Of a stretch of DNA of 64,000 nucleotides, positions 12,501-23,134 are shown one piece after another; the first letter of the stretch is position 1, and each line of letters starts with the position of its first letter. The stretch is taken from assembly GCF_032118995.1 (NCBI RefSeq), contig NC_092657.1:16102181-16166180 (forward strand), written 5' to 3'. The notes under the pieces were generated by a model, which was given only the letters and a program-made list of their open reading frames with translations, did no database searches and was not told the origin of the DNA. Position numbers and translations under genes: made by a program. Source of the stretch: Asterias amurensis. Taxonomy: Eukaryota; Echinodermata; Asteroidea; Forcipulatida; Asteriidae.

Positions 12501-15015
12501 GGGTAACATACCCAGACCTACGTATTGAACTCCTTGGATGCAAAGGTATTGTTTCAATCAATCACCACCTTTTCAAACGTCAGGCTTATTGTCACTATAA
12601 GGATTGGGGTACTTTTTGTAACACAAAACACAAAGTCTACCGATTTACCTTTACATTTAACTTACACAGATTGATGATAATGTCAGTAAAAAGCTTATAT
12701 AAAAAATATTGCTTGCTGATGTGATGTAATTTTTGAGAAATGTGTAAAACAATGTCACGAAAATACGTTTTACATGCTAAAACAAATTTTATCTCCTGAG
12801 ACGAAAATTATGTTCGTGACTTGTTTTACAAATTTCTCAAAAACTACAGCACCAGCAACAATTTGTTTATTTAACTCACGAACCAGAGCCCAGTTTGAGC
12901 CTATCGTGTTATAGAGAAGCCTTTTAAAGACAATCCAAAATTTTACAGAACTGGAGAACAACACATTAAATTCGAATCTTCAATCAATCAAATGTTTGTA
13001 TTTACAGTACGCTGGGTATGTAGACAACGCCTTCTTAAGCAAGCCCATATCAATCCAGACGAATCACCACGGCTTCAGATTGACCTGCTGTTAGTAACTC
13101 TAGTTGAGGGAGTCATAGCTCAAGGGAAAAATGAACCGTCATTTCAAGTAGAATACAGCCTTGATAACGTTACTTGGGTTTATGTTAGCCACCAGGGAGC
13201 ACCTGAAGGAGAACCTCAGGTAAATGGTTCTGTCATTGCACAAACAAAATTTGTTTTGTACAGGGGCACACCGGCTGAATTGGGCTATTTTGGCTACGTT
13301 ATAGACTAAGATATGACTTCAAAGGTCTGCCAGGAATGGCTAAGAGCAGTCACTATAAAAATATGTTTTATGATCCTACACCACTAAATTGCGTATACGG
13401 TGAGCCGGTGTGCCTCTTTAAATTGACGAGTTTTGTTTCTCGTGGACTTGTTACTCAACTTAGCTTTAAACAAAGACAATTTGGTAATCCCAAAAACTCG
13501 TACGCACAAGGAACATTGCAACATTATGAACAATGTTTTACTTTGTGACTAAATAAAAGTAAAGGTATAAACCAAATTTGCCTTAATCATGTTGTTCTAT
13601 CTCCTGTGCTACAGACATTCCATGGTAATACTCTGCAATCCGCACCGCTAACCAACGTGTTTAAGCAGCCGATCCGAGCACGTTTCATCCGTGTCACTCA
13701 AACAGACGTCGGACATCCAGCCGTAAGCATTGAACTCATTGGATGCAGAAGTAAGTTCCTTGAAAATAATAACCCAACTGAATTGTAATTCCAACTGCTG
13801 GTGTGGTTTTACTTGTTGGTTTGGATTTAATCTTAATATAAAGAAATAAAAACGATCTGAAACGTGTGTAAAGCAAGCCTTGTATTAAAGTGTTTTGCAA
13901 CAGTATAGCCTGCTAATTTACACCTTTCAGTATAGCCTGCTAATTTACACCTTCCAGTATAGCCTGCTAATTTACACCTTTCAGTATAGCCTGCTAATTT
14001 ACACCTTTCAGTATAGCCTGCTAATTTACACCTTTCAGTATAGCCTGCTAATTTACACCTTTCAGTATAGCCTGCTAATTTACACTTTTCAGTATAGCCT
14101 GCTAATTTACACCTTTCAGTATAGCCTGCTAATTTACACCTTTCAGTATAGCCTGCTAATTTACACCTTTCAGTATAGCCTGCTAATTTACACCTTTCAG
14201 TATAGCCTGCTAATTTACACCTTTCAGTATAGCCTGCTAGTTTACACCTTTCAGTATAGGCTGCTAATTTACACATTTCAGTATAGCCTGCTAATTTACA
14301 CCTTTCAGTATAGCCTGCTAATTTACACCTTTCAGTATAGCCTGCTAATTTACACCTTTCAGTATAGCCTGCTAATTTACACCTTTCAGTATAGCCTGCT
14401 AATTTACACCTTTCAGTATAGCCTGCTAATTTACACATTTCAGTATAGCCTGCTAATTTACACATTTCAGTATAGCCTGCTAATTTACACCTTTCAGTAT
14501 AGCCTGCTAATTTACACCTTTCAGTATAGCCTGCTAATTTACACCTTTCAGTATAGCCTGCTAATTTACACCTTTGATACAACTTGTATTCTGGAACACG
14601 CGTGCAGTAATTTTTTTTAAAAACAAAAAAGCTTACCAGACATTAAAAATTGCTTACTTAATTTGTGAAAAAGTACCTGAATCCTTTAAAAGAGCATCAA
14701 CTAATATTTGTATTTTATTTTGTTTTTCCAGATGATATTCTTGAGACTGCCAACAATCAAGCCTTCAGCATTCACCATCATACAAATAATAACCAACACG
14801 ACACAAACTGCCCAGGTCTGAATAGTGAAGGAGGATGGTGGTTTAATAGATGCTCTGGTATTCCTGGTGTAGACAATAACCTTAATGCTGAATATATCCA
14901 ACCTGGTGATACTATGGGTCCATACAAACGAGTTATTAGAGCTACTGAATGGAATGGTTCTCGTATTGTAAAGACTGAAATCAAAATACGCCGCCAATCT
15001 CCACCTCGTGGCTAA
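9372..15015 (+). CDS. Secreted fibrinogen-domain protein with two inserted F5/8 type C (discoidin) modules
   Basis: The exons read as 9372-9512, 10651-10781, 11229-11490, 11808-12124, 12407-12545, 13008-13219, 13615-13750 and 14732-15015. All introns are GT-AG and all phases agree, giving 540 codons to the TAA at 15013. Exons 2-3 give the first half of a fibrinogen-related domain (FReD), exons 4-5 one F5/8C domain, exons 6-7 a second shorter one, and exon 8 the last part of the FReD. Both families are extracellular lectin or adhesion domains that bind sugars, lipids or matrix; a role in recognition or adhesion is inference. The start and signal peptide exon were not found, so the 5' end is incomplete. 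No poly(A) site is certain; AATAAA at 15805 is a candidate. It could be two interleaved genes, but shared strand and phase make one gene likelier. Confidence 0.8.
9600..9980 (-). mobile_element. tRNA-derived SINE relic in intron 1
   Basis: Read on the minus strand from 9978, it begins with a tRNA-like head: TGGCGAGCCGTTAAGAGC resembles a Leu/Ser-type A box, and TGGGTTCGGGTT, 45-50 bases on, resembles a B box. The rest (GGACCAACGGATTCACGTCT region and the TTATATAGCGCACGTCCCCA region on the plus strand) is the non-tRNA body of a repeat type I associate with echinoderms. The boxes are mutated, so it is not a tRNA gene. Confidence 0.55.
10097..10612 (+). repeat. 86-bp tandem array, 6 copies
   Basis: GCCGATCTACGTCAATGACT starts at 10097, 10183, 10269, 10355, 10441 and 10527, exactly 86 bp apart, and copies are almost identical. 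Copies 3 and 6 share the variants TTCGGATCATT and ATGTTACTCC, whereas the others read TTTGCATC or TTCGCATC and ATGTTTCTCC. This suggests a 258-bp higher-order unit that duplicated once. It lies in the intron just before the first fibrinogen exon. Confidence 0.97.
10651..11490 (+). other. Exons 2-3: N-terminal part of the fibrinogen-related domain
   Basis: Exon 10651-10781 encodes DCQALLDAGYKDNGIYTI and VFCDMTKHTGWI, the first cysteine pair region of a FReD. Exon 11229-11490 continues VFQRRVNGSVNFNRSW, AEYKKGFGSMDGEFWLGNE, a VRLDL strand and YTMFLEHS. The intron between them is phase 0, between WI and VFQRR, and the donor at 11491 is phase 1. About 130 residues match the first 60% of a FReD, ending where the family usually has the YSGxAGD loop. 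Confidence 0.93.
11808..12545 (+). other. Exons 4-5: full-length F5/8 type C (discoidin) domain
   Basis: Exons 11808-12124 and 12407-12545 give about 152 residues, the family's normal length: CRHKLGMEDGSIPDDKITAS, ARLNLNGCWGP, WLQIF, EGVITQGR, YQVQYSIDGTAWLYV, then NTPVTNIFQQPIQARYIRI and LRIELLGC. The first and last cysteines that close the domain are present. The module is phase 1 at entry and exit, with a phase-0 intron inside. GNTDGNT keeps the usual GNTD spike sequence. Confidence 0.95.
12240..12297 (+). pseudogene. Relic of a duplicated discoidin exon
   Basis: A pyrimidine tract and TTTTTACAG acceptor (12242-12250) are followed by TTGGCAACACTGAT and ACACCCCAGTTACCAATAT. This copies the acceptor and first 45 or so bases of the real exon at 12407, about 156 bp further on. 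It has lost the GGG in the GATGGGAACACC stretch, reads into stops, and has no donor. Similarity ends near 12297. Confidence 0.8.
13008..13750 (+). other. Exons 6-7: second, shortened F5/8 type C module
   Basis: Exons 13008-13219 and 13615-13750 give about 116 residues. The exon boundaries and phases (1-0-1) match exons 4-5, and EGVIAQGK, FQVEYSLDNVTWVYV, LTNVFKQPIRARFIRV and SIELIGC are clear. About 36 residues are absent after the first cysteine, the part equal to GMEDGSIPDDKITASS and onward in module 1. That part forms the first binding loop, so this module may not bind ligand as its neighbour does. It arose by duplication of exons 4-5 or of a common ancestor. Confidence 0.88.
13901..14575 (+). 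repeat. 27-bp minisatellite, 25 copies
   Basis: The unit CAGTATAGCCTGCTAATTTA plus CACCTTT repeats 25 times without length change from 13901 to 14575. Single-base variants occur in a few units, such as ACATTT or ACTTTT for ACCTTT. Because 27 is a multiple of three and the unit lacks stops in one frame on each strand, both strands show 240-codon open frames of a 9-residue repeat. It lies inside the last intron, so it is not coding. Confidence 0.98.
14732..15015 (+). other. Exon 8: C-terminal part of the fibrinogen-related domain
   Basis: After the acceptor TTGTTTTTCCAG the exon encodes NDILETANNQAFSIHHHTNN, then DTNCPGLNSEGGWWFNRC, the C-terminal hallmark with its cysteine pair, then LNAEYIQPGD and VIRATEWNGSRIVKTEIKIR before the TAA. 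The usual calcium loop DxDND is replaced by TNNNQ, so calcium binding at that site is probably lost. GGWWYNSC in the family is GGWWFNRC here. Confidence 0.93.
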
Positions 15016-18000
15016 AAATATTTCAGGATGAAAATTTGCTAAGCCCATTGACAGTCAAATGATTAGGAAACGCACAATCGCATGTTGGTGCGTTTATTTG
15101 TCAAATTGAAAAGCTGTTCAGCCGAGTATTAAACATGTGTTACAAAAATCCATTTAAAATTTGGTCTTTCACCGTCAAAAGATCAAGAAACGCAGATTAG
15201 TATGTTTGTGCATTATTTATCATACCCACATAACGGTTTGCCATACAAGATGGCGACTTTTCATGGCAAAAAGGGTTATTCAATACGGCCGTCAGCTAAA
15301 ACAAAACGAATGCAGCATGACTGGTAACCTGGTATTTTACTTGGCTAAAAATTGTTAAGCACTATTTTTTTCTTAACGTTTACTCACCCTCAAGTACACT
15401 CACTTAAACAGAAGCAAGCTCACACACCAATGAGAGCGGACTACTTGCTCTATGACTTGTTTGTTCTTTTAAGAGATGCAAAGCTTTACTACGATTGTAG
15501 AGTATATCAACCGCAGCCTGAAGTTAAATTGACATTCACATTGAGTAAGAACCGATTGGCGGTTTGGAATTATACGGCGTATTCAGATCAAGCTCTTAGT
15601 GTGTAAACAAAAAACTGCTTTCGGCTGAAAATATATTTTTAGATTACGTAATTGAATTTGCCAGGTTTGCCCTAAAATTTATTTATTCATATTGTGCACT
15701 TATTAAGCATTGTTTCAATCAAAGTAGTTTTGAATTGTATTTCGTAGATAGCTGCTGAAACCATCTTTAAAATTCAGAAGAAGTTATCACATTAATGTAA
15801 AGTTAAATAAACTTGTCGTACACAAGGGATACCTAAAAACAAACTGGTAAACAAGTTAATGTTACTCTACGGTTTAGGGGAAACACAGGTAGAAATGAAT
15901 TTATGGGCAATGAGTGGGGTTTAACTTAAGGAAAACAAAACCTTTGTAATTGATTTGAATTTTACAGAGTTCCAATTTTAAGAATGGTTTATTGTAGAGG
16001 TTGATGTAAACAACAATATTTAAAAGGGTTTATGAATATAGCGAACGGAATATTTAACTTGTCTGCACAAATTAAAGGAAGAAGTATTAAGTAGTTAGCA
16101 ATGCCGCTTTAAAAAAATATAACTTTATACAAATGTTCAGTGACTTTATCAAAATCACGCAAATGTAATACTTTGACTGTTTTTTTTTCTACAAACAAAA
16201 AGGCACAGCGTTTTGTCCCTTTTACCCAGCAAGTTAACTTGTCAAACAGCCATATCAAACAATGCGTACCGTGGTAAAATGAAACAGTTGCCATGGTAAT
16301 ACGTTAACCTTTTCAGTTTGTTCACCTGTATATGTAACATTAAAACAAGTCTTTTAAAACAAGTCACGAGCTTTGTGGTGATCAACATCCCCCTAACATA
16401 CCATAACAACATTGAAGGAAAATTATTACATTGTGTTCCCATGCCTAATTATCGATGGTTTTGATGTAATTTCGTTAGAGATACTCTAAGGGCCTTGTCA
16501 CACAAGGCCAATTTTACATGGCGGCAAACCAACTGCAGTGAATGTTACAGGACTACTTTGGAGGCAAATTTGTCAAACAATGGAGTTCTGTTCCCAGTTG
16601 GACAAACAACTTAGCCTTGCAAGGGAAAGATTTGTTCTTGAAACTTGAACAGAAACCTTCAAACATATCATTATGTATACAACTTTTAACAACGACTGCT
16701 GAATGATAAATGAACAGAGAAGTTGTACCTGTGCTTTGACATAGGTGGGAATACTTTTACAAAACTTTTGTTTTCCAATCTTAAGTATTACATTTCAGCT
16801 TGATTCAAGAACTTTTGTCACATGCAATTTTCACTAAATTTTAACTTAATTTAATTAATATCTGCACCTATCAATATTTGTGTGTTAAGGTAGTATTATA
16901 TTGGTGTTGATTAATATGGTAAATTATTGGTAAAATTGTCATCTCATAAACCATTTTCAAGACTAGGTTTAAACAAAAATGTTTTTAAAATTAAATACAT
17001 CAAAGCTGCGATTGAGTAGAATAATAAAAACAGTTTCATATTTGTCAACAAAGCAAACATGGCAAAAAACCTTAAAAGAAACATTACGTTTTACCAAACT
17101 GTGGTAAAAAGAAAAAAAAAAACTTTGTTTTAAGAATTGTTTCTGATTTTAAGTGTTGTTATTCAATTGTAATTGTTTTGAAAAGTTCCTAAATTTAGGG
17201 GAAAAGTGTTTATTTTAGTGGTGGTACTTGCCGTTAATTGTTTAAAAAATTCAGTAACTAGGGCAATGAGTTGGATTCAAATCCCGGTCGCTGGGTATGT
17301 ATGGCTAGATGGAAGATATGTAGTTATTGTGAGTGTTTGGATTAAGTTATAATGACTTATAAGTGACAACATGTCTGTCTACAGAGAGCTGAAATGGTTT
17401 AGGGGATAAAACAATAATCCGCAAAACTTATGGAAATTGTAAACAGAACAACCAATGTTGGTGGTATGTGTCAATGTAATCAAATAAGAATTACAAGCAA
17501 GCAAACTCAAGACGAGACAAACACATGAACACACTTGATAGTTAGCGGTTAAAATAGGTCACAGCTACTTGTTAAAAATCATTCAACTAAATTTTAAGTA
17601 AGAAGTAGATCATTATTGATTTACAAAGTCTCTTGGTTTTAGTGGAACAAAACATGATAAACTAGACTAAAATGGTACCAGAAAGATATCTTTTGAACAA
17701 CGATAATATTATTATAATTGACATTTATTTCTGAACACTGACCTTCAAAAGTTAAAAGCAAACGATGGTAACGAGCATCAACTGGTACTTGTTTTATAGT
17801 TCGCTATGGTAAGCAATGGAGTTCATAACATCTGGTGACCAAGCAGGTATTTTACACTATCACAGACGGTTTGTTAAAGTTTTGAATTCTGAACAATTCA
17901 TAATCAAATGAGAAATCAATAATATTTATCTAAGATTATTATATAATCAGTCATGATAACTTTTAAACCTTTCAACATTTGTTGAGTTATTATGTATTAT

Positions 18001-18518
18001 TATATCGATGTATGTATTAATGTTAATAGTTGAAATCATTGTTAAATGCTAGAATTCTCTTAGAAAAATAAAGTTGACTTAAAAGGAAGAATTGCAATGG
18101 TCGATAAAGGTCGATAATAATTATAACGTCACTATTCAAGTGCGCAAAACTGCACGCTGTAGCTGTTTTTATATGTTTAAAGACGTCCAGATTCTCTAGA
18201 GGTCGACTTACACAGTCTATTGAAGTTTTGTGGTTATGTGAGTACAGTATGTAGTATTTGTTCAAACTTAAAGTAATGTTTTGTCTTGTACAATGCTGGG
18301 GTCCATTATCAATATATAAAATCGTTGTTAATTGCCCCTTTGTTTACCACAGCCCGTTTAAAAATGTTGCATTTTATAAAATGGAAGGCTGTGCGTAATG
18401 TTTAAAATATAAGAAGACAACAAATATTACTTCTGGGTAGGGAACAAAGGACATTTTAAAAGACAACTTTGTCAAACAAATTTCTGTGTCAAATACAAAA
18501 AAATAAGGTTATTTTAAC
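15016..18518. other. Gene-poor DNA downstream of the fibrinogen-discoidin gene
   Basis: This AT-rich stretch contains the likely 3' UTR (AATAAA at 15805). Open frames here (for example 15352-15606) show no family motif, no codon pattern and no splice context I can support. A MITE-like fragment lies at 16488-16660. Otherwise I see nothing. Confidence 0.6.
16488..16660. mobile_element. Possible MITE fragment, GGGCCTTGTCACACAAGGCC end
   Basis: The sequence opens with the hairpin GGGCCTTGTCACACAAGGCC, followed by GGCGGCAAACCAACTGCAGT and TGTTACAGGACTACTTTGG. I recall such ends from repeats of marine invertebrates. A matching right end was not found, so it is probably truncated. Confidence 0.35.
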
Positions 18519-18909
18519 TTAAAGGAACACGTTGCCTTGGATCGGTCGAGTTGGTCTTTGAAAAGCGTTTGTAACCGTTTTTTATAAAATGCATATGGGT
18601 AGAAAGATGGTGTAAAAGTAGAATACAATGATCCACACAAACATGCCTCGAAATTGCACGGTTTTTCTTTTACCTCGTCGACTAACACGGTCGGCCATTT
18701 ATGGTAGTCAAATTTTTGACTCCCATAAATGGCCGACCGTGTTAGTTCGCACAGTAAAAGGAAAACCACGCAATTTCGAGGCAAACTTGTGTGGATCATT
18801 GTATTCTACTTTTAAAACATCTTTCCAACCATATGCATTTTATATAAAAAAGGTTACAAACGCTTTTTATAGACCAACTCGTCCGATCCAAGGCAACGTG
18901 TTCCTTTAA
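18519..18909. mobile_element. Foldback MITE, AGGAACACGTTGCC family, copy 1
   Basis: TTAA at 18519-18522 and 18906-18909 flank a 383-bp element that is one long imperfect palindrome. The left end is AGGAACACGTTGCCTTGGAT and the right end is its complement; the arms pair over most of their length around TTTTTGACTCCCATAAATGG. Open frames on both strands are by-products of the palindrome. It is related to copies at 20955, 33011 and 49934. Confidence 0.95.
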
Positions 18910-19602
18910 ACAGACTTTAAACTAGATCAGATACCCAATGTTTGTGTTATTCTATTGGTCACGTGACAAACCGATCATTTCAGTGAAATGTTTTAACAAC
19001 AGGTTGTTAATTATCTACGATTTTTGTTTGTTTATCTGTTTGGCTATAAACAGCAAATTTTCTTGAAGATGCCTTCTAAGTTGTTAAATTATGCTGTTTT
19101 CCATAAAATATGTCAGGAAGAACAAAGTGAATGTTGCACAAACTTAGCCAAAAAGAGAAGAGGATAGATTTGTTTATACTTTTGTGCCAAAATCAAGCTG
19201 AAAAACGGGAGGATTTATTGTTTATCCTTTTTGCAAATAAACAAACATTTAAAACTGCAGATAAATATGAACCTTTTAATATTTTTTAAAAGGGGGGATT
19301 AAGCCAGTTATTTTTTATCTCCGCTGGTCAAATGTCGAACTAATGTTATGTATTGTTGTAGAAAGAGGGCATAAATAAAAGATGTAATAAACATTGCTAG
19401 TCTTACAAGTAGTACTTCTTTCTTGCTAAAAATTGTTCTTTGGTAAAGGACCTCACTGACAAGTAATCATTTGTAACAATATACACACAGATAATGAAAA
19501 ATATTCACTCTGTATTTCCCCTATTGTAAATCGATGAATGATCTAATGTATACTTACACATTATTTCATTTAAACATTTGCTGAAAATGAGATTTGGAAC
19601 CC
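18910..19602. other. Non-coding DNA, nothing recognised
   Basis: AT-rich, no open frame with family features, no clear repeat ends. I see nothing that I can name. Confidence 0.5.
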
Positions 19603-19725
19603 TTTTAACTTTGACAACCGATTGAGCTCAAATGTTCACAGGTTTGTTATTGTATGCATATGTTGAGATTCACCAAGTGTGAAGACTGGTATTTGACAAT
19701 TACCAATAGTGTCCAGTGTCTTTAA
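19603..19725. mobile_element. Right-end fragment of the AGGCAGTGGACAC MITE family
   Basis: The piece begins near ACTTTGACAACCGATTGAGC and ends CCAATAGTGTCCAGTGTCT followed by TTAA at 19722-19725. It matches the right third of the full copy at 22804-23130. The left part is missing. Confidence 0.8.
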
Positions 19726-19741
19726 GCTTCTTTAGCCTTAA

Positions 19742-20121
19742 ATGCAGAGGAAACTATTGGTAATTACTCAACATAATTATTATCATAAAACCTTTCTTGA
19801 TTGCGAGTTATGGGAAGAGGTTGATAGTATAACACAGTGTGAGAAACAGCTTCCTCTAAAGTGACGTAGTTTTCGAGAAAGGAGTAATTTTCCACGAATT
19901 TGATTTCGAGACCTCGGATTTAGAATTTAAGGTCTCGAAATCAAGCATCTGAAAGCACACAACTTTGTGTGACAAGGTTTTTTTCTGTCAATATTATCTG
20001 GCAACTTCGACGGCCGATTGAGCTCAAATTTTCAGAGGTTTATTATTGTATGCATATGTTAAGATACACAACGTAAACAGACTGGTTTTTGACAATAGAC
20101 AAAATTGTCAAGTGTCTACAA
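19742..20121. mobile_element. Diverged copy of the AGGCAGTGGACAC MITE family
   Basis: TTAA at 19738 precedes ATGCAGAGGAAACTATTGGT. Internal landmarks of the family follow in order: TTTTCGAGAAAGGAGTAATT, GATTTCGAGACCTCGGATTT, GCATCTGAAAGCACACAACT. The end is worn (TTGTCAAGTGTCTACAAG). It starts only 16 bp after the preceding fragment of the same family. Confidence 0.8.
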
Positions 20122-20409
20122 GTGCCAGCAAATGTTTTGTTAGCAAAACCAATTTGGTACTGTTCCTTTAATCTTCAATAAACTTGTTGAGAATCCACTC
20201 ATAGTGTGTCCATGAGATAGCAAGCGTTGAGCCAAACTAGGTTCACAAATTACCAACGGGTTTTCGAGTCTGCGTGTAGTTTGTTTCTATTACGACTAGA
20301 TCTCAAGAATAAAGAATGTCTACTAAACATTCTTAAAGGAGAACATGGGGAAAAGACTGTCACACGGAATAGATTGTGCCTTTTGGAAAATACGTAACTG
20401 TTGACTGCT

Positions 20410-20769
20410 TTAAAGCCATTGGACACTTTCGGTAAACAGTAATGTCCAAGGCCCACACTTCGTGTATCACAACTTCTATATTAAATAACAAACCGGTGAA
20501 AATTTAGGCTCAATCGGTCATCGGAGTCGGGAGAAAATAATGGGAAAACCCACACTTGTTTCCGCACGTTTCGCCGTGTCATGACATGTGTTTAAAACAA
20601 ATCCGAGAATTGATAACAGTTTAAATGTTTTTGTTCAAAAAGTAAAGCATTTCATGGAATATAATTTCAAGGGAAGTCTATTACCATTACCTTCTGTAAT
20701 CCCTGTAAGTTATTTATATTATTGTGAACTTTTAAATTGTGTTATGTTCAGAAAATGTCCAATGGCTTT
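20410..20769. mobile_element. TTAA MITE, AGCCATTGGACAC family
   Basis: The left end is TTAA|AGCCATTGGACACTTTCGG and the right end GAAAATGTCCAATGGCT|TTAC, inverted repeats of about 20 bp with one base of the right target copy changed. The core of about 350 bp contains CATCGGAGTCGGGAGAAAAT and TCATGACATGTGTTTAAAAC. No coding capacity. The end begins AG after TTAA, like its neighbours. Confidence 0.85.
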
Positions 20770-20950
20770 ACGTTCCATTCTTGATTTGTGCGAATTGAAA
20801 ATTATTATTTCGAACAAATCTTTTGATCTACAAAATGGAGTCTTACAAATCAGTACATCATCGGAAAGGTCTTTAAAAACCGGGTGAACGTCCAAAAAAA
20901 TGACCCCCATTTTGACTTCGTCTTGCGATTCAAAATTGTTTAAATCTTGT

Positions 20951-21258
20951 TTAAAGGAACAAACTGTTTTGGATCGGTCGAGTTGGTCTTTTAAAAGCAT
21001 TCTTAACCGTTTGTTATAAAATGCATTTGGTAGAAAGATGGTGTAAAAGTAGAATACAATGATCCACACAAACATGCCTCGAAAATGCACGGTTATCCTT
21101 TTACCTCGTCGACTAACACGGTCGGCAAATTATGGGAGTTTGACTCCCATGGGTGGCCGACCGTGTTAGTTCGCAAAGTAAAAGGAAAACCGTGCAATTT
21201 CGTGGCAAACGCTTTTTATAGAACGACTCGTCTGCTCCAAGGCAACGTGCTCCTTTAA
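20951..21258. mobile_element. Foldback MITE, AGGAACACGTTGCC family, copy 2 (shortened)
   Basis: TTAA at 20951 and 21255 flank a 300-bp element with the same arms as the copy at 18523. The right arm has lost about 80 bp between the palindrome centre and the GCTTTTTATAGAACGACTC stretch. The left terminus is mutated (AACAAACTGTTTTGGATCGG). Confidence 0.92.
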
Positions 21259-22799
21259 AGAACTACGTGTTTCCACCATGGGTCGTACAACGTTTGGTCA
21301 CGCTACATCCTTTGAGCGCGCTATGTAGCTGTGTGTATATTCTATGTTCAAGGCGTTTTCAACATACGTTTCCCTTCATGTTAAATAGTCTCTTTTGTAG
21401 TCGTCAAATCGTAAATTGCTTTGAAAGGGCGTTAGTTGGCGGCTTTTAGGTTGAAATGTACATCTTTAGATGCTTCACAATATTTCACACCAAAACAATT
21501 TGTCCACTTTGATTTCTTTGCATTGACATTATTTTCATTGATTCAAACACTGACCCAACGACAGCCGACCACGTACATTGTAGTGTTTGTTTTCACAAAC
21601 ACATTTAAGTAGTTGGTTTTTAATAGACTTTAGATTTGCATCGGGGATAATGAATATTAATTTTACCCATTTACACGGATGTGTGTAGCACTGTATACTC
21701 AGTACTTTCCCGAGTCCTGTGAACAAAATCACAGGCATTTTTCGAATCAGGGTTCGCATCCCACCTTAGTAAAATTCCCTTTTTTTTCACAGGACTCGGG
21801 AAAGATAATGTTTGAAGCATTAGGTTTAAAACCAACACTTTATTATAAGTACAGTTTTATTAAAATCAACAAAATTCTAAAACGTAACACATCCTTCTCA
21901 AGCTCCTCGGTTTGGGCAGCCGTGAGATCGAGTGGCTACTATTTAGAATTTAGCCACAGGTTGTCCAGTGCCCTAAAAGCATAGACCTGATGAGTCGTTT
22001 CTCAGTGTACAATTGTTAGCAGCGCTGCTTACTACAGGTGCCATGCATCCCCAACACACAAATACTGCTGTTCATGGAACAGTCACGGTACGATATACAC
22101 GCATGCAATGGTCGTCGGTAGCGTTTGGCACGGTCATACTCTGTACGGCTTGAGTAGGTTGTTCCCAAAGGAATACTCGTTATGGTAAATAATACAAAAC
22201 GTATGCATGTGTTTTAATAAATAGGGCTAATCTGAGCTCGTCTGATAAGTTTCAAAATATTTGTCATGAGGAAAACCTGGGGGGTTTCTTGAGACAGAAA
22301 TCCAGATTGAAGAACTCCTGCCAATCAAATTAGAATATTAAAAACAAGTTGTCCTATACTGCGGTATAAGGTTAAAGGGTTTTGGGTACTTTTAGTAGGA
22401 CTCAAAACACAATTTGCACATCTTTGCGTTAAACTTACACGGTTTGAAAATAGTAGACAGCTTCCAGTGACATATTACTTCATGAGGTGCTGTAGTTTAT
22501 GATTAAACAATGGCACAACGTACACCCTATTTACCGGTTTTGTTTTTAAATTATGACTTTACCATTTTACCAAGCTCGCCTCGCGAAAAAAGAATATAAG
22601 AATGGATAATCATTTGCTCCTTAAAATAACAACATCCCTCGCAAAAAAAATAGACTAAGTACCAAACAGTGGCTCAGATTGCACGACAAAGCATCTCTAT
22701 GACCCAAACGCTTCTGGGGACCTCACTCTACGCCGTAAAACTGTTAATTGTAGCAGAATTACGGCAAAAACAATCACTTTGAAAAAATTATTTACCAGT
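21259..22799. other. Non-coding DNA with one foldback fragment
   Basis: At 21655-21811, TTTACCCATTTACACGGATG, CACTGTATACTCAGTACTTT, CCCGAGTCCTGTGA and the inverted TCACAGGACTCGGGAAAG match the foldback at 23966-24362. The rest of the interval shows no domain, no RNA gene and no clear repeat end. Confidence 0.5.
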
Positions 22800-23134
22800 T
22801 TAAAGGCAGTGGACACTATTAGTAATTACTCAAAATAATGGCACAAAACCTTACTTGGTAACGAGTAATGGGGAGATGTTGATAGTATAAAACATTGTGA
22901 GAAACGGCTCCCTCTGAAGTAAAGTAGTTTTCGAGAAAGAAGTAATTTTCCGCGAATTTGATTTCGAGACCTAAGATTTAGAACTTAAGGTCCCGAAATC
23001 AAGCATCTGAAAGCACACAACCTCGTTTGACCAATTGAGCTCAAATTTTCAAAGGTTTGTTTTGTATGCATATACTGAGATACTCCAAGTGAGACTAGTC
23101 TTTGACATTTACCAATAGTGTCCAGTGTATTTAA
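22800..23134. mobile_element. TTAA MITE, AGGCAGTGGACAC family, complete copy
   Basis: TTAA at 22800-22803 and 23131-23134 flank 327 bp. The left end is AGGCAGTGGACACTATTAGT and the right end ACCAATAGTGTCCAGTGTAT, its near complement. The core has an internal inverted repeat (ATTTCGAGACCTAAGATTTA with AACTTAAGGTCCCGAAATCA). Not coding. Confidence 0.92.

Noticed and set aside
13833-14620. Two frames of about 240-250 codons with 9-residue repeats, one on each strand
   Set aside because: They come from a 27-bp minisatellite inside an intron of the fibrinogen-discoidin gene.
18509-18909. Frames on both strands with PTVLVDEVKEKPCNFEACLC-like sequence, repeated at 20719, 32991, 33139, 49925 and 50064
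   Set aside because: They are translations of the two arms of the foldback MITE; both strands resemble each other because the element is a palindrome.
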